Assembly (NCBI RefSeq): GCF_003014495.1
Contig: NZ_PYGC01000002.1
Span: 620,001 to 684,000 of the forward strand
Length of the DNA stretch: 64,000 nucleotides
Origin: Prolixibacter denitrificans
GTDB taxonomy: Bacteria > Bacteroidota > Bacteroidia > Bacteroidales > Prolixibacteraceae
Reading direction: 5' to 3'
Shown: positions 15,743 to 23,400 of the stretch, piece by piece
How the letters are laid out: the number at the start of each line of letters is the position of its first letter
Position numbering within the stretch: the first letter of the stretch is position 1
Position numbers and translations under genes: made by a program
The notes under the pieces: generated by a model
What the model was told of the DNA's origin: nothing
The model's input: the letters and a program-made list of their open reading frames with translations, nothing else
The model's database searches: none

Positions 15743-16492
15743 ATGTCAGGACACAGTAAATGGTCGACGATTAAACGAAAAAAGGGCGCACTTGACGCGA
15801 AACGCGGAAAAATATTTACCCGCCTTATCAAGGAAATCTCAATAGCCGTGAAGGAGGGCGGCCCTGATCCGGATGGAAATCCCCGCTTACGCCTGGCCAT
15901 ACAGAATGCCAAGGGCGAGAACATGCCGAAGGACAATATCGAAAGAGCGATTAAGAAGGCTGCCGGCGCTGACGCTGAAAGCTATATGGAGGTAACCTTC
16001 GAAGGTTATGCCACGCACGGAATTGCTGTTTTTGTAGAGTGTTTGACCGACAATAATAACCGTTCCGTTTCGAGTGTACGTTCCATTTTTAATAAGTACG
16101 GTGGAAGCCTGGGAACGAATGGTTCACTAAGTTTTTTGTTCGACCGGAAGGGAATTTTCCGTATTGCCGCCGATAACATTAACCTCGAGGAGGTCGAACT
16201 CGATTTGATTGACGCGGGTGTTGAGGATATTGAAGAAGAGGACGGCTTTATTATTCTGACCTCTGCGATGGAAGATTTCGGTAACCTGAATAAAAAGTTG
16301 GAAGATTTGAACATCGAGGTAGCGAGCGCCGATTTGCAGCGAATACCCAACGATACCAAGGAGTTGGATGTGGATTCTGCTCAAAAAGTCCTGAAATTAG
16401 TCGAGGCGCTGGAAGATGATGATGACGTTCAGAACGTTTACCACAACCTCGAGATGACAGACGAATTGCAGGAAGCGCTTGAATCAGAATAA
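15743..16492 (+). CDS. yebC: YebC/PmpR family (TACO1-like) regulator
   Basis: 249-residue protein starting MSGHSKWSTIKRKKGALDAK, the invariant YebC N-terminus, followed by the three-domain body ending in KLVEALEDDDDVQNVYHNLE. The family was described as DNA-binding regulators (PmpR); more recent work and the mitochondrial relative TACO1 point to a ribosome-associated role in translating difficult, proline-rich stretches. The ATG at 15743 is preferred because homology begins exactly there, although the frame is open 63 bases further upstream. A strong terminator follows directly. Confidence 0.95.
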   Translation: MSGHSKWSTIKRKKGALDAKRGKIFTRLIKEISIAVKEGGPDPDGNPRLRLAIQNAKGENMPKDNIERAIKKAAGADAESYMEVTFEGYATHGIAVFVECLTDNNNRSVSSVRSIFNKYGGSLGTNGSLSFLFDRKGIFRIAADNINLEEVELDLIDAGVEDIEEEDGFIILTSAMEDFGNLNKKLEDLNIEVASADLQRIPNDTKELDVDSAQKVLKLVEALEDDDDVQNVYHNLEMTDELQEALESE

Positions 16493-16508
16493 TATTTAAA
16501 GATTTGAC

Positions 16509-16532
16509 AATGGCCGGAATTTCCCGGCCATT
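16509..16532 (+). terminator. Terminator of yebC
   Basis: Perfect 9-bp GC-rich stem AATGGCCGG/CCGGCCATT with a 6-base loop, followed by TCTTTTTCC, 16 bases after the yebC stop. Confidence 0.85.
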
Positions 16533-16551
16533 TCTTTTTCCGTTATATTTG
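16520..16551 (+). promoter_or_regulatory. Promoter of the SPOR-domain gene
   Basis: A perfect -7 element TATATTTG at 16544-16551 has an imperfect -33 (TTTC, 16520-16523) 20 bases upstream. The -33 lies in the loop and start of the 3' arm of the yebC terminator. Transcription would begin near 16558, giving a leader of about 16 bases before the ATG at 16574. Confidence 0.55.
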
Positions 16552-16573
16552 CATCCTTAAAGAAAAACAGTTC

Positions 16574-17056
16574 ATGAAGAGGATACTTTCAACTTTCGTT
16601 GTCCTTCTGCTCTTTTGGGGTAATGTGCTGGCACAGAAGCCGGCGCCGGTCAGCGAATACGGTCAGCTTTCGGCGAACGATACGACCCGGATCTGGACAG
16701 GACTCGATGTTCATCAGAACCCGAAAACGAAAGAACTGCTTGAGCGAAAAATACAGCTCAATAAGAATGATCAAACCACGCCGGGGTACAGGGTGCAGAT
16801 TTATTTTGGTTCCGGAAGCTCAGCGCGACTGCGGGCCATGAAGGTGAAAACCGACTTCCTTTCCTCGTACCCGGATGTAAAAGCCTATATCATATACCAA
16901 TCGCCCGATTTTAAAGTTAGGGTTGGCGATTTTCGCACACGGAGCGACGCACTTCGGTTGCAAAAAAAGATTGCCCGGGATTATCCCAATGCTTTTATTG
17001 TACCCGACAATATTCAGTTTCCAGACCTTAACAGCAATTCAACGTCAGAACGATAA
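16574..17056 (+). CDS. Exported SPOR-domain protein
   Basis: 160-residue protein with a Sec signal peptide (cleavage after NVLA near residue 20) and a C-terminal SPOR domain from about residue 71 (GYRVQIYFGSGSSARLRA onward, with a VRVGDFRTRSDA segment). SPOR domains bind glycan strands lacking stem peptides at division septa, so this is probably a periplasmic peptidoglycan-binding factor of the divisome. The short charged linker between signal and SPOR domain carries no recognisable catalytic module. The PurF-type gene starts 20 bases after its stop, and co-transcription is likely, although the functions differ. Confidence 0.85.
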   Translation: MKRILSTFVVLLLFWGNVLAQKPAPVSEYGQLSANDTTRIWTGLDVHQNPKTKELLERKIQLNKNDQTTPGYRVQIYFGSGSSARLRAMKVKTDFLSSYPDVKAYIIYQSPDFKVRVGDFRTRSDALRLQKKIARDYPNAFIVPDNIQFPDLNSNSTSER

Positions 17057-17075
17057 AAAAGCAGAATAAGCTGAG

Positions 17076-18977
17076 ATGAGCGAGCTAATAAAACATGAGT
17101 GTGGTATAGCGATGATAAGGCTTCGCAAACCGCTTGAGTATTACAAAGTAAAATACGGAACCTGGCAGTACGGTTTGAACAAGCTTTACCTGTTGATGGA
17201 AAAGCAACACAACAGGGGACAGGACGGAGCCGGAGTCGTTAGTGTGAAGATTGACATGGCGGCGGGACAGGATTACATTCATCGTCACCGTTCGGTGGAT
17301 GCGAATCCGATTAAAGATGTGTTCGACAATGTTTTTGGCGAATTCAACCATGCTAAAACCAATTTCCCGAAAACATATCATGATCCGGCCTGGGCCAAAA
17401 ATAACCTGCCCTTTGTCAGCGAGCTTTACCTGGGGCACTTGCGGTATGGTACGTTCGGTCGAAACAGTGTGGAATTTACCCACCCCGTGATGCGGCAAAA
17501 TAACTGGCGTTCGCGGAACCTGGTGCTGGCTGGTAACTTCAACCTGACCAACGTCGATGAGTTGTTCGATCTGCTGGTCGATTTGGGGCAGCATCCGAAA
17601 GCGTATACCGATACGGTGACTGTCCTGGAGAAAGTAGGCCATTTTCTGGATGAAGAGAATGAATTGCTTTTCCGCAAGTATAAAAACGAAGGTCACTCCA
17701 ATAAAGAAATATCTCCGCTGATCGAACGAAACCTCGATTTGAGACAAACGCTGGAACGTTCCAGTCGCGATTGGGACGGAGGATACGCTATTGGTGGAAT
17801 CATTGGCCACGGCGATGCTTTCGTGCTGCGCGACCCGTGGGGAATCCGGCCGGCGTATTACTATGCCGACGATGAAATTGTGGTGGTAGCTTCTGAGCGT
17901 CCGGTGATTCAAACCGTGATGAACGTCTCCTGGAAAAGTGTTCAGGAAGTGAAGCCCGGATCTGCGTTGATTGTGAAGAAAGACGGAACCTTGTCCGAAG
18001 AAATGGTCCGTGTTCCGCAGGAGCGGAAATCGTGTTCTTTCGAGCGGATTTACTTTTCCCGTGGTTCCGATCGCGATATCTACCTCGAGCGAAAAAAGTT
18101 GGGGCACTTGTTGGCACCAACCATTATGGATGCTGTGGATGGCGACCTGGAGAATACAGTTTTCTCGTATATCCCCAACACGGCTGAAACCGCCTTTTCG
18201 GGAATGATGGAGGGCATTCGCGACCTGCTGTTGGAGTGGAAAAAAGAGAAGATTCACGCGCTTGGCGAGAACATGACGGAAGAAGCCATTGCTGAAATTA
18301 TCTCGGTTGAGCCTCGTATTGAAAAGATTGCCATTAAGGACGTGAAGATGCGAACCTTCATCACGGATGATTCCAGCCGGGATGATTTGGTAGGTCACGT
18401 GTACGACGTTACTTATGGCGTTGTTAAGAATGAGAAGGATACACTGGTAGTCATCGACGACTCCATCGTTCGGGGGACGACACTCAAGCGAAGTATCCTG
18501 CGTATTCTCGACCGGTTGCATCCGAAACGGATTGTCATTATCTCGTCGGCACCGCAGATTCGGTATCCCGATTGTTACGGAATCGACATGGCGGAGCTTG
18601 GCAAGTTCATTGCTTTTGAAGCGGCCATCACGTTGCTCAAGGAAACTGGCAGAGGACACGTGATTGATGAGACCTACAAGAAATGTAAAGAGCAGCAACA
18701 CTTGCCGAAGGAAGAGATTGTGAACTATGTGAAGGAAATTTATCGTCCCTTTACCGATCAGGAGGTCTCGGATAAAATCGCCCAGTTGTTGAAGCCGGTC
18801 GATTGTAATGCGGAAGTGGATATCGTTTACCAAACGGTGGATAATCTCCACAAGGCGTGCCCGAACGATTTGGGAGATTGGTATTTCACCGGCGATTATC
18901 CAACACCCGGTGGAAACAAAGTAGTGAATACCTCATTCATTAATTATATCGAAGGAATCAAAGGTCGGGCCTATTAA
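17076..18977 (+). CDS. Long-form amidophosphoribosyltransferase-like class II glutamine amidotransferase
   Basis: 633-residue PurF-type protein. An N-terminal class II glutaminase domain has its likely nucleophile at Cys9 (HECGIAM), with QHNRGQDGAG and a GHLRYGTFGRNS segment. A phosphoribosyltransferase domain follows, with the PRPP-binding loop LVVIDDSIVRGTT. It is about 150 residues longer than classical PurF, with extra segments inside the glutaminase domain and at the C-terminus. Classical PurF makes 5-phosphoribosylamine in purine synthesis. Bacteroidota often carry a normal PurF plus a longer form like this, so its substrate may differ. Cys9 would need removal of an eight-residue propeptide to become N-terminal. 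A very strong terminator follows. Confidence 0.85.
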   Translation: MSELIKHECGIAMIRLRKPLEYYKVKYGTWQYGLNKLYLLMEKQHNRGQDGAGVVSVKIDMAAGQDYIHRHRSVDANPIKDVFDNVFGEFNHAKTNFPKTYHDPAWAKNNLPFVSELYLGHLRYGTFGRNSVEFTHPVMRQNNWRSRNLVLAGNFNLTNVDELFDLLVDLGQHPKAYTDTVTVLEKVGHFLDEENELLFRKYKNEGHSNKEISPLIERNLDLRQTLERSSRDWDGGYAIGGIIGHGDAFVLRDPWGIRPAYYYADDEIVVVASERPVIQTVMNVSWKSVQEVKPGSALIVKKDGTLSEEMVRVPQERKSCSFERIYFSRGSDRDIYLERKKLGHLLAPTIMDAVDGDLENTVFSYIPNTAETAFSGMMEGIRDLLLEWKKEKIHALGENMTEEAIAEIISVEPRIEKIAIKDVKMRTFITDDSSRDDLVGHVYDVTYGVVKNEKDTLVVIDDSIVRGTTLKRSILRILDRLHPKRIVIISSAPQIRYPDCYGIDMAELGKFIAFEAAITLLKETGRGHVIDETYKKCKEQQHLPKEEIVNYVKEIYRPFTDQEVSDKIAQLLKPVDCNAEVDIVYQTVDNLHKACPNDLGDWYFTGDYPTPGGNKVVNTSFINYIEGIKGRAY

Positions 18978-18999
18978 ACCGGACCTTGCTAAAATATAA

Positions 19000-19034
19000 A
19001 AGAAGGATGTAGAAACGACATCCTTCTTTTTTTT
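19000..19034. terminator. Bidirectional terminator between the purF-like and M56 genes
   Basis: Perfect 11-bp stem AAGAAGGATGT/ACATCCTTCTT with a 7-base loop, a T run on the plus strand and a T-rich flank on the minus strand, between convergent genes. Confidence 0.9.
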
Positions 19035-19048
19035 GAAATTTGTGCTAT

Positions 19049-20623
19049 CTAAAAGGTAATCGGAAGCGTATAGCTAACTGATACAGGCTTGCCTCTCTGT
19101 TTTCCGGGAGTCCATTTTGGCATTCCCTTAACAATTCCGATCCCATTTTCATCGAGATATTGGGAGCCGCTACTTCTTACAATTTTTACTTCTGCAACGG
19201 AACCATCGGTTTGAACGACAAAATTAACGTAGACTTTCCCTTTTAGTGTTTTTCCTTCGGATTCCGCTTGTTTAAGCATTTCTTCCTTTTTGCTTTCAAT
19301 GTATTCTTTTAATGCTTCATCGCCACCTGGATACTTTGGCATATCCTCTACGACAAAGAAAACCGGGCCATCTTTTTGGGCCTTGCTGTCAGCTTGTTTT
19401 AAATCTGCTGGCGGCGGTGAAGCAGGCACTTCTTTCTTTGCCTGGCTACTTCCCGGATCAATAGCGATTATCGTCCTTTCCATCCGGAATCTCAGGTTGT
19501 CTTTTTTCGGTGAGACTTTTTTGACAATTGTTTCGTAGCCTACAAAAGAAATGACTAACTCACATCCATCTACAGGGATTTCAAGTGAAAATTTTCCACT
19601 TCGATCTACTACGGTTCCTTTGGTCGTATGCCGTATTAAAACGGTTGCCCCGGTCAATGGTTCTCCTTTTTCATTGACAACTGTTCCATGAATTGTTTTG
19701 GTTGCTTCTGACTGGGCTGTATTGGTCGCAGGAGCAGCTTTTTCATATTGAGGTTCGGCGAATGCCACCAGCATAAAAGCCAGGACGGGAATTCCCCAAG
19801 CCATATGGAACAGCTTCTTTTTCGATGTTTTTTGTCTTTTCATCATGTTTAAACGGGTTGGGCCAAGGGCAAAATTCAGATTGTTGGTGATTCCAATGAC
19901 CTGCATGCCCATTAGCTGATTAACTAATAATGCCTGGTACCTGACGGGTGAGTGGCCCCGGGATATCACACCTTGATCGGCCAGGTACTCGTGATTTTGT
20001 TTAATAGCCAGTTCAAATAACCAAATGAATGGATTGAACCAGAAAACGACTGTCAACAGTTCTATGATAAGCAGGTCGACCCAGTGACGCTCGCGAATGT
20101 GCACTTGTTCGTGAGAAAGAATTTCACTGATTTCTCCCTGTTTCAGGTATTTCGGATTGATTAATATATGGTTGAAGAACGAAAATGGAAGGGCGTATTT
20201 GTCATTTTCATGAATGTAATAGCCATCCCGTATTTTCGGTTCTGAAGAGTAGATAACCCGAAGCGGTCTCCATGTTTGAATGAGTAGTCGCAACGCGAAA
20301 AGAGCAGTACCGGTCAGGTAGGCGTAAAGTAAAACCGTGGACCAACTGACTCCATTATTTTCAGGAATATGCTTGCTTCCGGAAATGATCTGGTGGCTAA
20401 GAATACCCGATAAATTGGACAGGGGAGTGCTCGCAGATGGTGTGAGTGTTACCGTATAGTGAAACGGAAAAGCAGCAATTATCAGTGCCAGCAATACCGA
20501 AAGCACCAAGTAGATCCGGTTGGCCGTGAAATGCGTTGATTGCCGTAGTAACAGCCAGTATACAACGAAGAAGAGACTGAGGCCAACAGAGGCATGAAAT
20601 AAAAAGTCGAACCAGTTTTCCAT
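19049..20623 (-). CDS. BlaR1-like M56 metallopeptidase sensor with carboxypeptidase-regulatory and TonB C-terminal domains
   Basis: 524-residue membrane protein. Three hydrophobic segments in the first 115 residues precede a cytoplasmic-loop zinc peptidase: HEQVH at 171-175 and the downstream glutamate in NHEYLADQ (Glu212). A fourth membrane segment lies near 276-295. It differs from BlaR1 after that: instead of a penicillin-binding sensor it has a carboxypeptidase-regulatory-like beta-sandwich (about 308-390, IHGTVVNEKGEPLTGATVLI) and a TonB C-terminal domain (about 420-524). Relatives cleave the cognate BlaI repressor when triggered. Its start overlaps the blaI-like stop, and the two form one operon. 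The signal sensed is unknown; no beta-lactamase gene is nearby. Confidence 0.88.
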   Translation of the reverse strand: MENWFDFLFHASVGLSLFFVVYWLLLRQSTHFTANRIYLVLSVLLALIIAAFPFHYTVTLTPSASTPLSNLSGILSHQIISGSKHIPENNGVSWSTVLLYAYLTGTALFALRLLIQTWRPLRVIYSSEPKIRDGYYIHENDKYALPFSFFNHILINPKYLKQGEISEILSHEQVHIRERHWVDLLIIELLTVVFWFNPFIWLFELAIKQNHEYLADQGVISRGHSPVRYQALLVNQLMGMQVIGITNNLNFALGPTRLNMMKRQKTSKKKLFHMAWGIPVLAFMLVAFAEPQYEKAAPATNTAQSEATKTIHGTVVNEKGEPLTGATVLIRHTTKGTVVDRSGKFSLEIPVDGCELVISFVGYETIVKKVSPKKDNLRFRMERTIIAIDPGSSQAKKEVPASPPPADLKQADSKAQKDGPVFFVVEDMPKYPGGDEALKEYIESKKEEMLKQAESEGKTLKGKVYVNFVVQTDGSVAEVKIVRSSGSQYLDENGIGIVKGMPKWTPGKQRGKPVSVSYTLPITF

Positions 20624-21015
20624 TACGAATCGGTGTTAGATTGGTCTTTTCTGAGTTCCTCTTCGGCCTGTTTCATGATCGATTCCAGGTCCTGAATATC
20701 CAGTTGGTTCTCGCGAGCGAAAAATGTAGCCATCTTCGGAAACGAACCGTTGAAATAGTTTTTCAGCAGCGACGTAAATTGGAATTTGGTGTATTCGGCT
20801 TTGTTAACCAGCGGAAAGAATAAATTGGTATTCCCGATTTTTCGTTTTTCCACAAATCCCTTTTTCTCCAAAACAGTTAGTACTGTGGCCACCGTTGTGT
20901 ACGCGGGTTTGGGTTCGTCGAATTGCTCAACCACATCCTTTACCACTACTTCCTTTAGTCGCCATACAATCTGCATCACTTGCTCTTCGGCATTTGTCAG
21001 CTGTTTTATTTCCAT
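20623..21015 (-). CDS. BlaI/MecI/CopY family repressor
   Basis: 130-residue winged-helix repressor: LTNAEEQVMQIVWRLKEVVV and PAYTTVATVLTVLEKKGFVE are the classic BlaI N-terminal HTH and wing, and the C-terminal third is a helical dimerisation region. In this family the paired M56 peptidase cleaves the repressor near the domain junction to relieve repression. It is the first gene of the operon, and the M56 gene begins in its stop codon. Two palindromes containing TACTA/TAGTA half-sites lie directly upstream, one over its own -7 element, which points to autoregulation. Confidence 0.93.
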   Translation of the reverse strand: MEIKQLTNAEEQVMQIVWRLKEVVVKDVVEQFDEPKPAYTTVATVLTVLEKKGFVEKRKIGNTNLFFPLVNKAEYTKFQFTSLLKNYFNGSFPKMATFFARENQLDIQDLESIMKQAEEELRKDQSNTDS

Positions 21016-21038
21016 GAGGATACACGTTTACTTCAAAG

Positions 21039-21058
21039 TCTACTACAAACATAGTAGA
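21039..21058. promoter_or_regulatory. BlaI-type operator 1 overlapping the promoter
   Basis: Perfect inverted repeat TCTACTA-(6 bases)-TAGTAGA. The half-site TACTA is that known for BlaI-type repressors. On the minus strand the centre contains TATGTTTG (21046-21053), a perfect match to the Bacteroidota -7 element, so repressor binding would block the promoter of the blaI-like operon, about 24 bases before its ATG. Confidence 0.8.
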
Positions 21059-21073
21059 TGTGTTTGTTAATTC

Positions 21074-21111
21074 CTACTATTTTCTTAGAAATTCTACTAA
21101 GAAAATAGTAG
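21074..21111. promoter_or_regulatory. BlaI-type operator 2, long palindrome
   Basis: Perfect 15-bp inverted repeat (CTACTATTTTCTTAG and its complement) with an 8-base spacer. It again has TACTA/TAGTA at the outer ends and a CTACTA inside the spacer region. It covers or lies just upstream of the expected -33 region of the blaI-like promoter. Confidence 0.75.
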
Positions 21112-21167
21112 ATACAAATACGGAATGCTATAGTTTCCTTTCTGTTAGGGGTTTGATGGCAAAAAGA

Positions 21168-21195
21168 AAAGCCTCCTGAAATTTCAGAAGGCTTT
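21168..21195 (-). terminator. Terminator of the glsB-like gene
   Basis: Stem AAAGCCT/AGGCTTT extended inward, past a single mismatch, by CTGAAATTTCAG, followed on the minus strand by TTCTTTTTG. It lies 28 bases beyond the stop of the N-acyltransferase gene. Confidence 0.75.
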
Positions 21196-21222
21196 ATTGT
21201 GTATTCGTTGATTCTGTTTCTT

Positions 21223-22194
21223 TTACTGGAATCTTACTTTCGGATCTTCTCCCTTTTCAACCAGCTCTTCGAGGTAAGTTGAAACGTGCCGGTCGATTTT
21301 GGCGTCGTACATCTCGTCAATGTTGATCATGATGCCGGTCTCTTCCACGTCACCAAAATGGTCGTTGACAACTGTACCGAATGTCCTCATCGATGGAGAA
21401 AGATTCATGTAAGCATTGATGAGCGGCGGAATATTTTCGCCGTAATTACGCACCTCCTGTGAAAGGATTTTATACGCTTCCTGATATTCTTTTCCTTCGA
21501 ACAACGCATTCAGTGCTTCGATATTCCGATGGGTCGGCATCGGTTTTTTAGGCCGTACCAGTTCATCCGGGTCGGCGAAATAGGTCTCGAAGAAGTGAAG
21601 TATCAGGTTGCGCGCTTCCGTGTTGAAGTGCGTGTACATCGTTACTTTTCCGAAAAAGTACTTGATTTCCGGATGGTCTACCGTCAGGGCGCCAAGTCCG
21701 TCCCACAGGTTATCGAGCGCAAACAAACCTTTGGCCCCTGCTTTGCTCGACTGGTAATCGGGTTGCACAAATGAGCGGCCCAGTTCAATTACATGGGGCA
21801 GGTACTCGTCGATAAACTTCTCTGAAAAACGGAAAAGACGGGCTGTTGCCAGTTGTACTTCACCATTCTCATCGCGCGGCAGACCTTTACAGTGAATGTA
21901 ACGGTAGCCTCCCAGGATTTCTCTTCTGACGGGATCCCAAACAATCAATTGCTTGTAGGGATTATTTTCACAGGTATCGTAATCGTCAATATCAATTTCT
22001 TTGCCGGTTCCGCCCCCTGCTTGTCTGAAAGTAAGTTCCCTCAGTCGACCTATCTCCTTCATCGTGTTCGGAGCCTCGTGATAGGTGAATATGTAAATCT
22101 CGTTCCCGGCTTTGTTCGTCTTGCGTTGGAATTTATCCTCGGTAAGTTCCGACTCAATTAGCTCCCGTGGAACGGGAGGAATGATTTCCTTCAT
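21223..22194 (-). CDS. glsB: GlsB-like amino-acid N-acyltransferase (glycine-lipid synthesis)
   Basis: 323-residue GNAT-fold enzyme of the OlsB/hemolysin-like type. The acyl-transfer core runs from about residue 50 (LRELTFRQAGGGTG) through ILGGYRYIHCKGLP, VIELGRSFV and FGKVTMYTHF. In Bacteroides the pair GlsB/GlsA makes glycine lipids: GlsB attaches a 3-hydroxyacyl group to the amino group of glycine, and GlsA then acylates the hydroxyl. The adjacent downstream-coded acyltransferase (start 23103, transcribed first) fits that pair. An ornithine-lipid role is the alternative, since OlsB uses the same fold. Located in the cytoplasm or at the inner face of the membrane. It has its own possible -7 element and a terminator. 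Confidence 0.8.
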   Translation of the reverse strand: MKEIIPPVPRELIESELTEDKFQRKTNKAGNEIYIFTYHEAPNTMKEIGRLRELTFRQAGGGTGKEIDIDDYDTCENNPYKQLIVWDPVRREILGGYRYIHCKGLPRDENGEVQLATARLFRFSEKFIDEYLPHVIELGRSFVQPDYQSSKAGAKGLFALDNLWDGLGALTVDHPEIKYFFGKVTMYTHFNTEARNLILHFFETYFADPDELVRPKKPMPTHRNIEALNALFEGKEYQEAYKILSQEVRNYGENIPPLINAYMNLSPSMRTFGTVVNDHFGDVEETGIMINIDEMYDAKIDRHVSTYLEELVEKGEDPKVRFQ

Positions 22195-22219
22195 GTTTCG
22201 AACATTTGATTTAAGGTTT

Positions 22220-22227
22220 CAAAAATA
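22220..22227 (-). promoter_or_regulatory. Possible -7 element for the glsB-like gene
   Basis: TATTTTTG on the minus strand matches TAnnTTTG in the 66-base gap between the two acyltransferase genes, about 26 bases before the glsB-like ATG. No clear -33 was seen. Confidence 0.35.
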
Positions 22228-22260
22228 AGAAATAATAGACAGGATATGTGTAAAGTACAC

Positions 22261-23103
22261 TTATTTTTGAGTACTCGGTGCCATATCGTAAACCTTCGAT
22301 TTTACCCAGGCTGCCCAATTGTTTTGCGACTTTTCTTTTGAAAAAGTTTGCCACGAAATGGGTTCGCCGAATGTAATACTTACCTCTTTTCCCCTCTGCT
22401 TGAATGTTTCGTCAGGCAAAAAAAACATTTCGATATTGAATTTCAAACCGATGAACTTGCGGAAATTGGCGAATCGGTAAAAAAATCCGGAATTTCGGCC
22501 GGAAATGTGAACCGGTATCACATCTCGCTGATACTGAATCGATTTTTGTATGAAGTGTTTGTGCCATGCCAAATCGACTACTTTCCCATTGATTCGTCTC
22601 GAAGCCAGTCCTGATGGAAAAATAAGTATTTGGTTGTCCGATTCATACGCATCCTGTATCACTTTGGCGGCTTTTCGCTGACTGCCGTGTTTGTTGATCG
22701 GGACAAAAACAGGAGCCAGCGGTGGAATCTTTGTTAGCTCATCTCTTACCAGGAATTTGGAAGGTCCCATTTGGTGCGTTACCTGGCTAAGGAGTAGCAG
22801 TCCGTCGAAGCCACCCAGTGGATGATTCGATGCAAAAATGTATCGTCCTTCCCCGGGAAGATTATTGAGTCCGTGAAAATCGAATTTGATTTTAAAATCA
22901 CTGATAACGGCATCACAGAATTCTACTCCTGTCAGGTGTCCATAATCCCGGATGATCTGGTTGACCTCCTTAATATGTAATTTGTAGTTCAGATAACGAT
23001 ACACAAATCCCGGAATCCGGGACGCCAGTTTAGGGCTTTTATCCGCGATAAGCTCTTTTAGTACAATCGGTTTCAACTTTTGAACCGGTTCTCTTTGCTC
23101 CAT
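22261..23103 (-). CDS. glsA: GlsA-like O-acyltransferase (PlsC superfamily)
   Basis: 280-residue membrane-associated acyltransferase. The catalytic block is ASNHPLGGFDGLLLL with His94 and Asp100, a variant spacing (HX5D rather than the usual HX4D) that is typical of this Bacteroidota group, followed by FVPINKHGS and FPSGLASRR for substrate binding. Paired with the GlsB-type N-acyltransferase, it should place the second acyl chain on the hydroxyl of the N-acyl glycine. Such lipids are abundant in Bacteroidota and affect stress resistance and host signalling. It diverges from mraZ across a 297-base region. Confidence 0.8.
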   Translation of the reverse strand: MEQREPVQKLKPIVLKELIADKSPKLASRIPGFVYRYLNYKLHIKEVNQIIRDYGHLTGVEFCDAVISDFKIKFDFHGLNNLPGEGRYIFASNHPLGGFDGLLLLSQVTHQMGPSKFLVRDELTKIPPLAPVFVPINKHGSQRKAAKVIQDAYESDNQILIFPSGLASRRINGKVVDLAWHKHFIQKSIQYQRDVIPVHISGRNSGFFYRFANFRKFIGLKFNIEMFFLPDETFKQRGKEVSITFGEPISWQTFSKEKSQNNWAAWVKSKVYDMAPSTQK

Positions 23104-23296
23104 AGGAATTGTCGTTCAACTGTGGCGAAATTTACTAAAAAATTGATCGTGCGAAGAATGGTCGACAATTTAAAGCCGTTGTAGAATGGATTTCCCAAAT
23201 GAAGTGTATCTTTGAAATCCAAAGACAGAAAAACCTCTCTCAACTTTAAGATTTCAACAATTGCAAGGTGTTTATCAACATGGTTATGAACATTGA

Positions 23297-23315
23297 TGTC
23301 AACAAAATGTTGACA
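23297..23315. promoter_or_regulatory. 8-bp palindrome upstream of mraZ
   Basis: Perfect inverted repeat TGTCAACA-AAA-TGTTGACA, 53 bases before the mraZ -7 element and just upstream of the TGTC direct repeats. It is not followed by a T run. It looks like a binding site for a dimeric regulator, identity unknown. Confidence 0.5.
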
Positions 23316-23325
23316 AATTTGCTAA

Positions 23326-23360
23326 GTGTCTCAATGTGTCATACTTTGTCAGATAGTGTA
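23326..23360 (+). promoter_or_regulatory. Putative MraZ operator: direct repeats with 10-base period
   Basis: TGTC occurs at 23327, 23337 and 23347, with TGTA at 23357: four units exactly 10 bases apart. In E. coli, MraZ binds TGGGN repeats separated by 5 bases, also a 10-base period, in front of its own operon. The array overlaps the -33 element, consistent with autorepression. Confidence 0.6.
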
Positions 23361-23375
23361 AAAAAGATACCTTTA
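23345..23375 (+). promoter_or_regulatory. Promoter of the division/cell-wall operon
   Basis: -33 element TTTG at 23345-23348, a 19-base spacer, and -7 element TACCTTTA at 23368-23375 (one mismatch to TAnnTTTG). The predicted start near 23382 leaves about 19 bases before the mraZ ATG. A second candidate -7, TATCTTTG at 23207-23214, would give a much longer leader. Confidence 0.55.
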
Positions 23376-23400
23376 CATGAAAATGTAGGTAATTTGAGCC

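Noticed and set aside
17085-18851. 588-residue reading frame antisense to the purF-like gene
   Set aside because: Long antisense frame created by codon bias of a well-supported gene; its translation is rich in His, Arg and Asn with no domain pattern.
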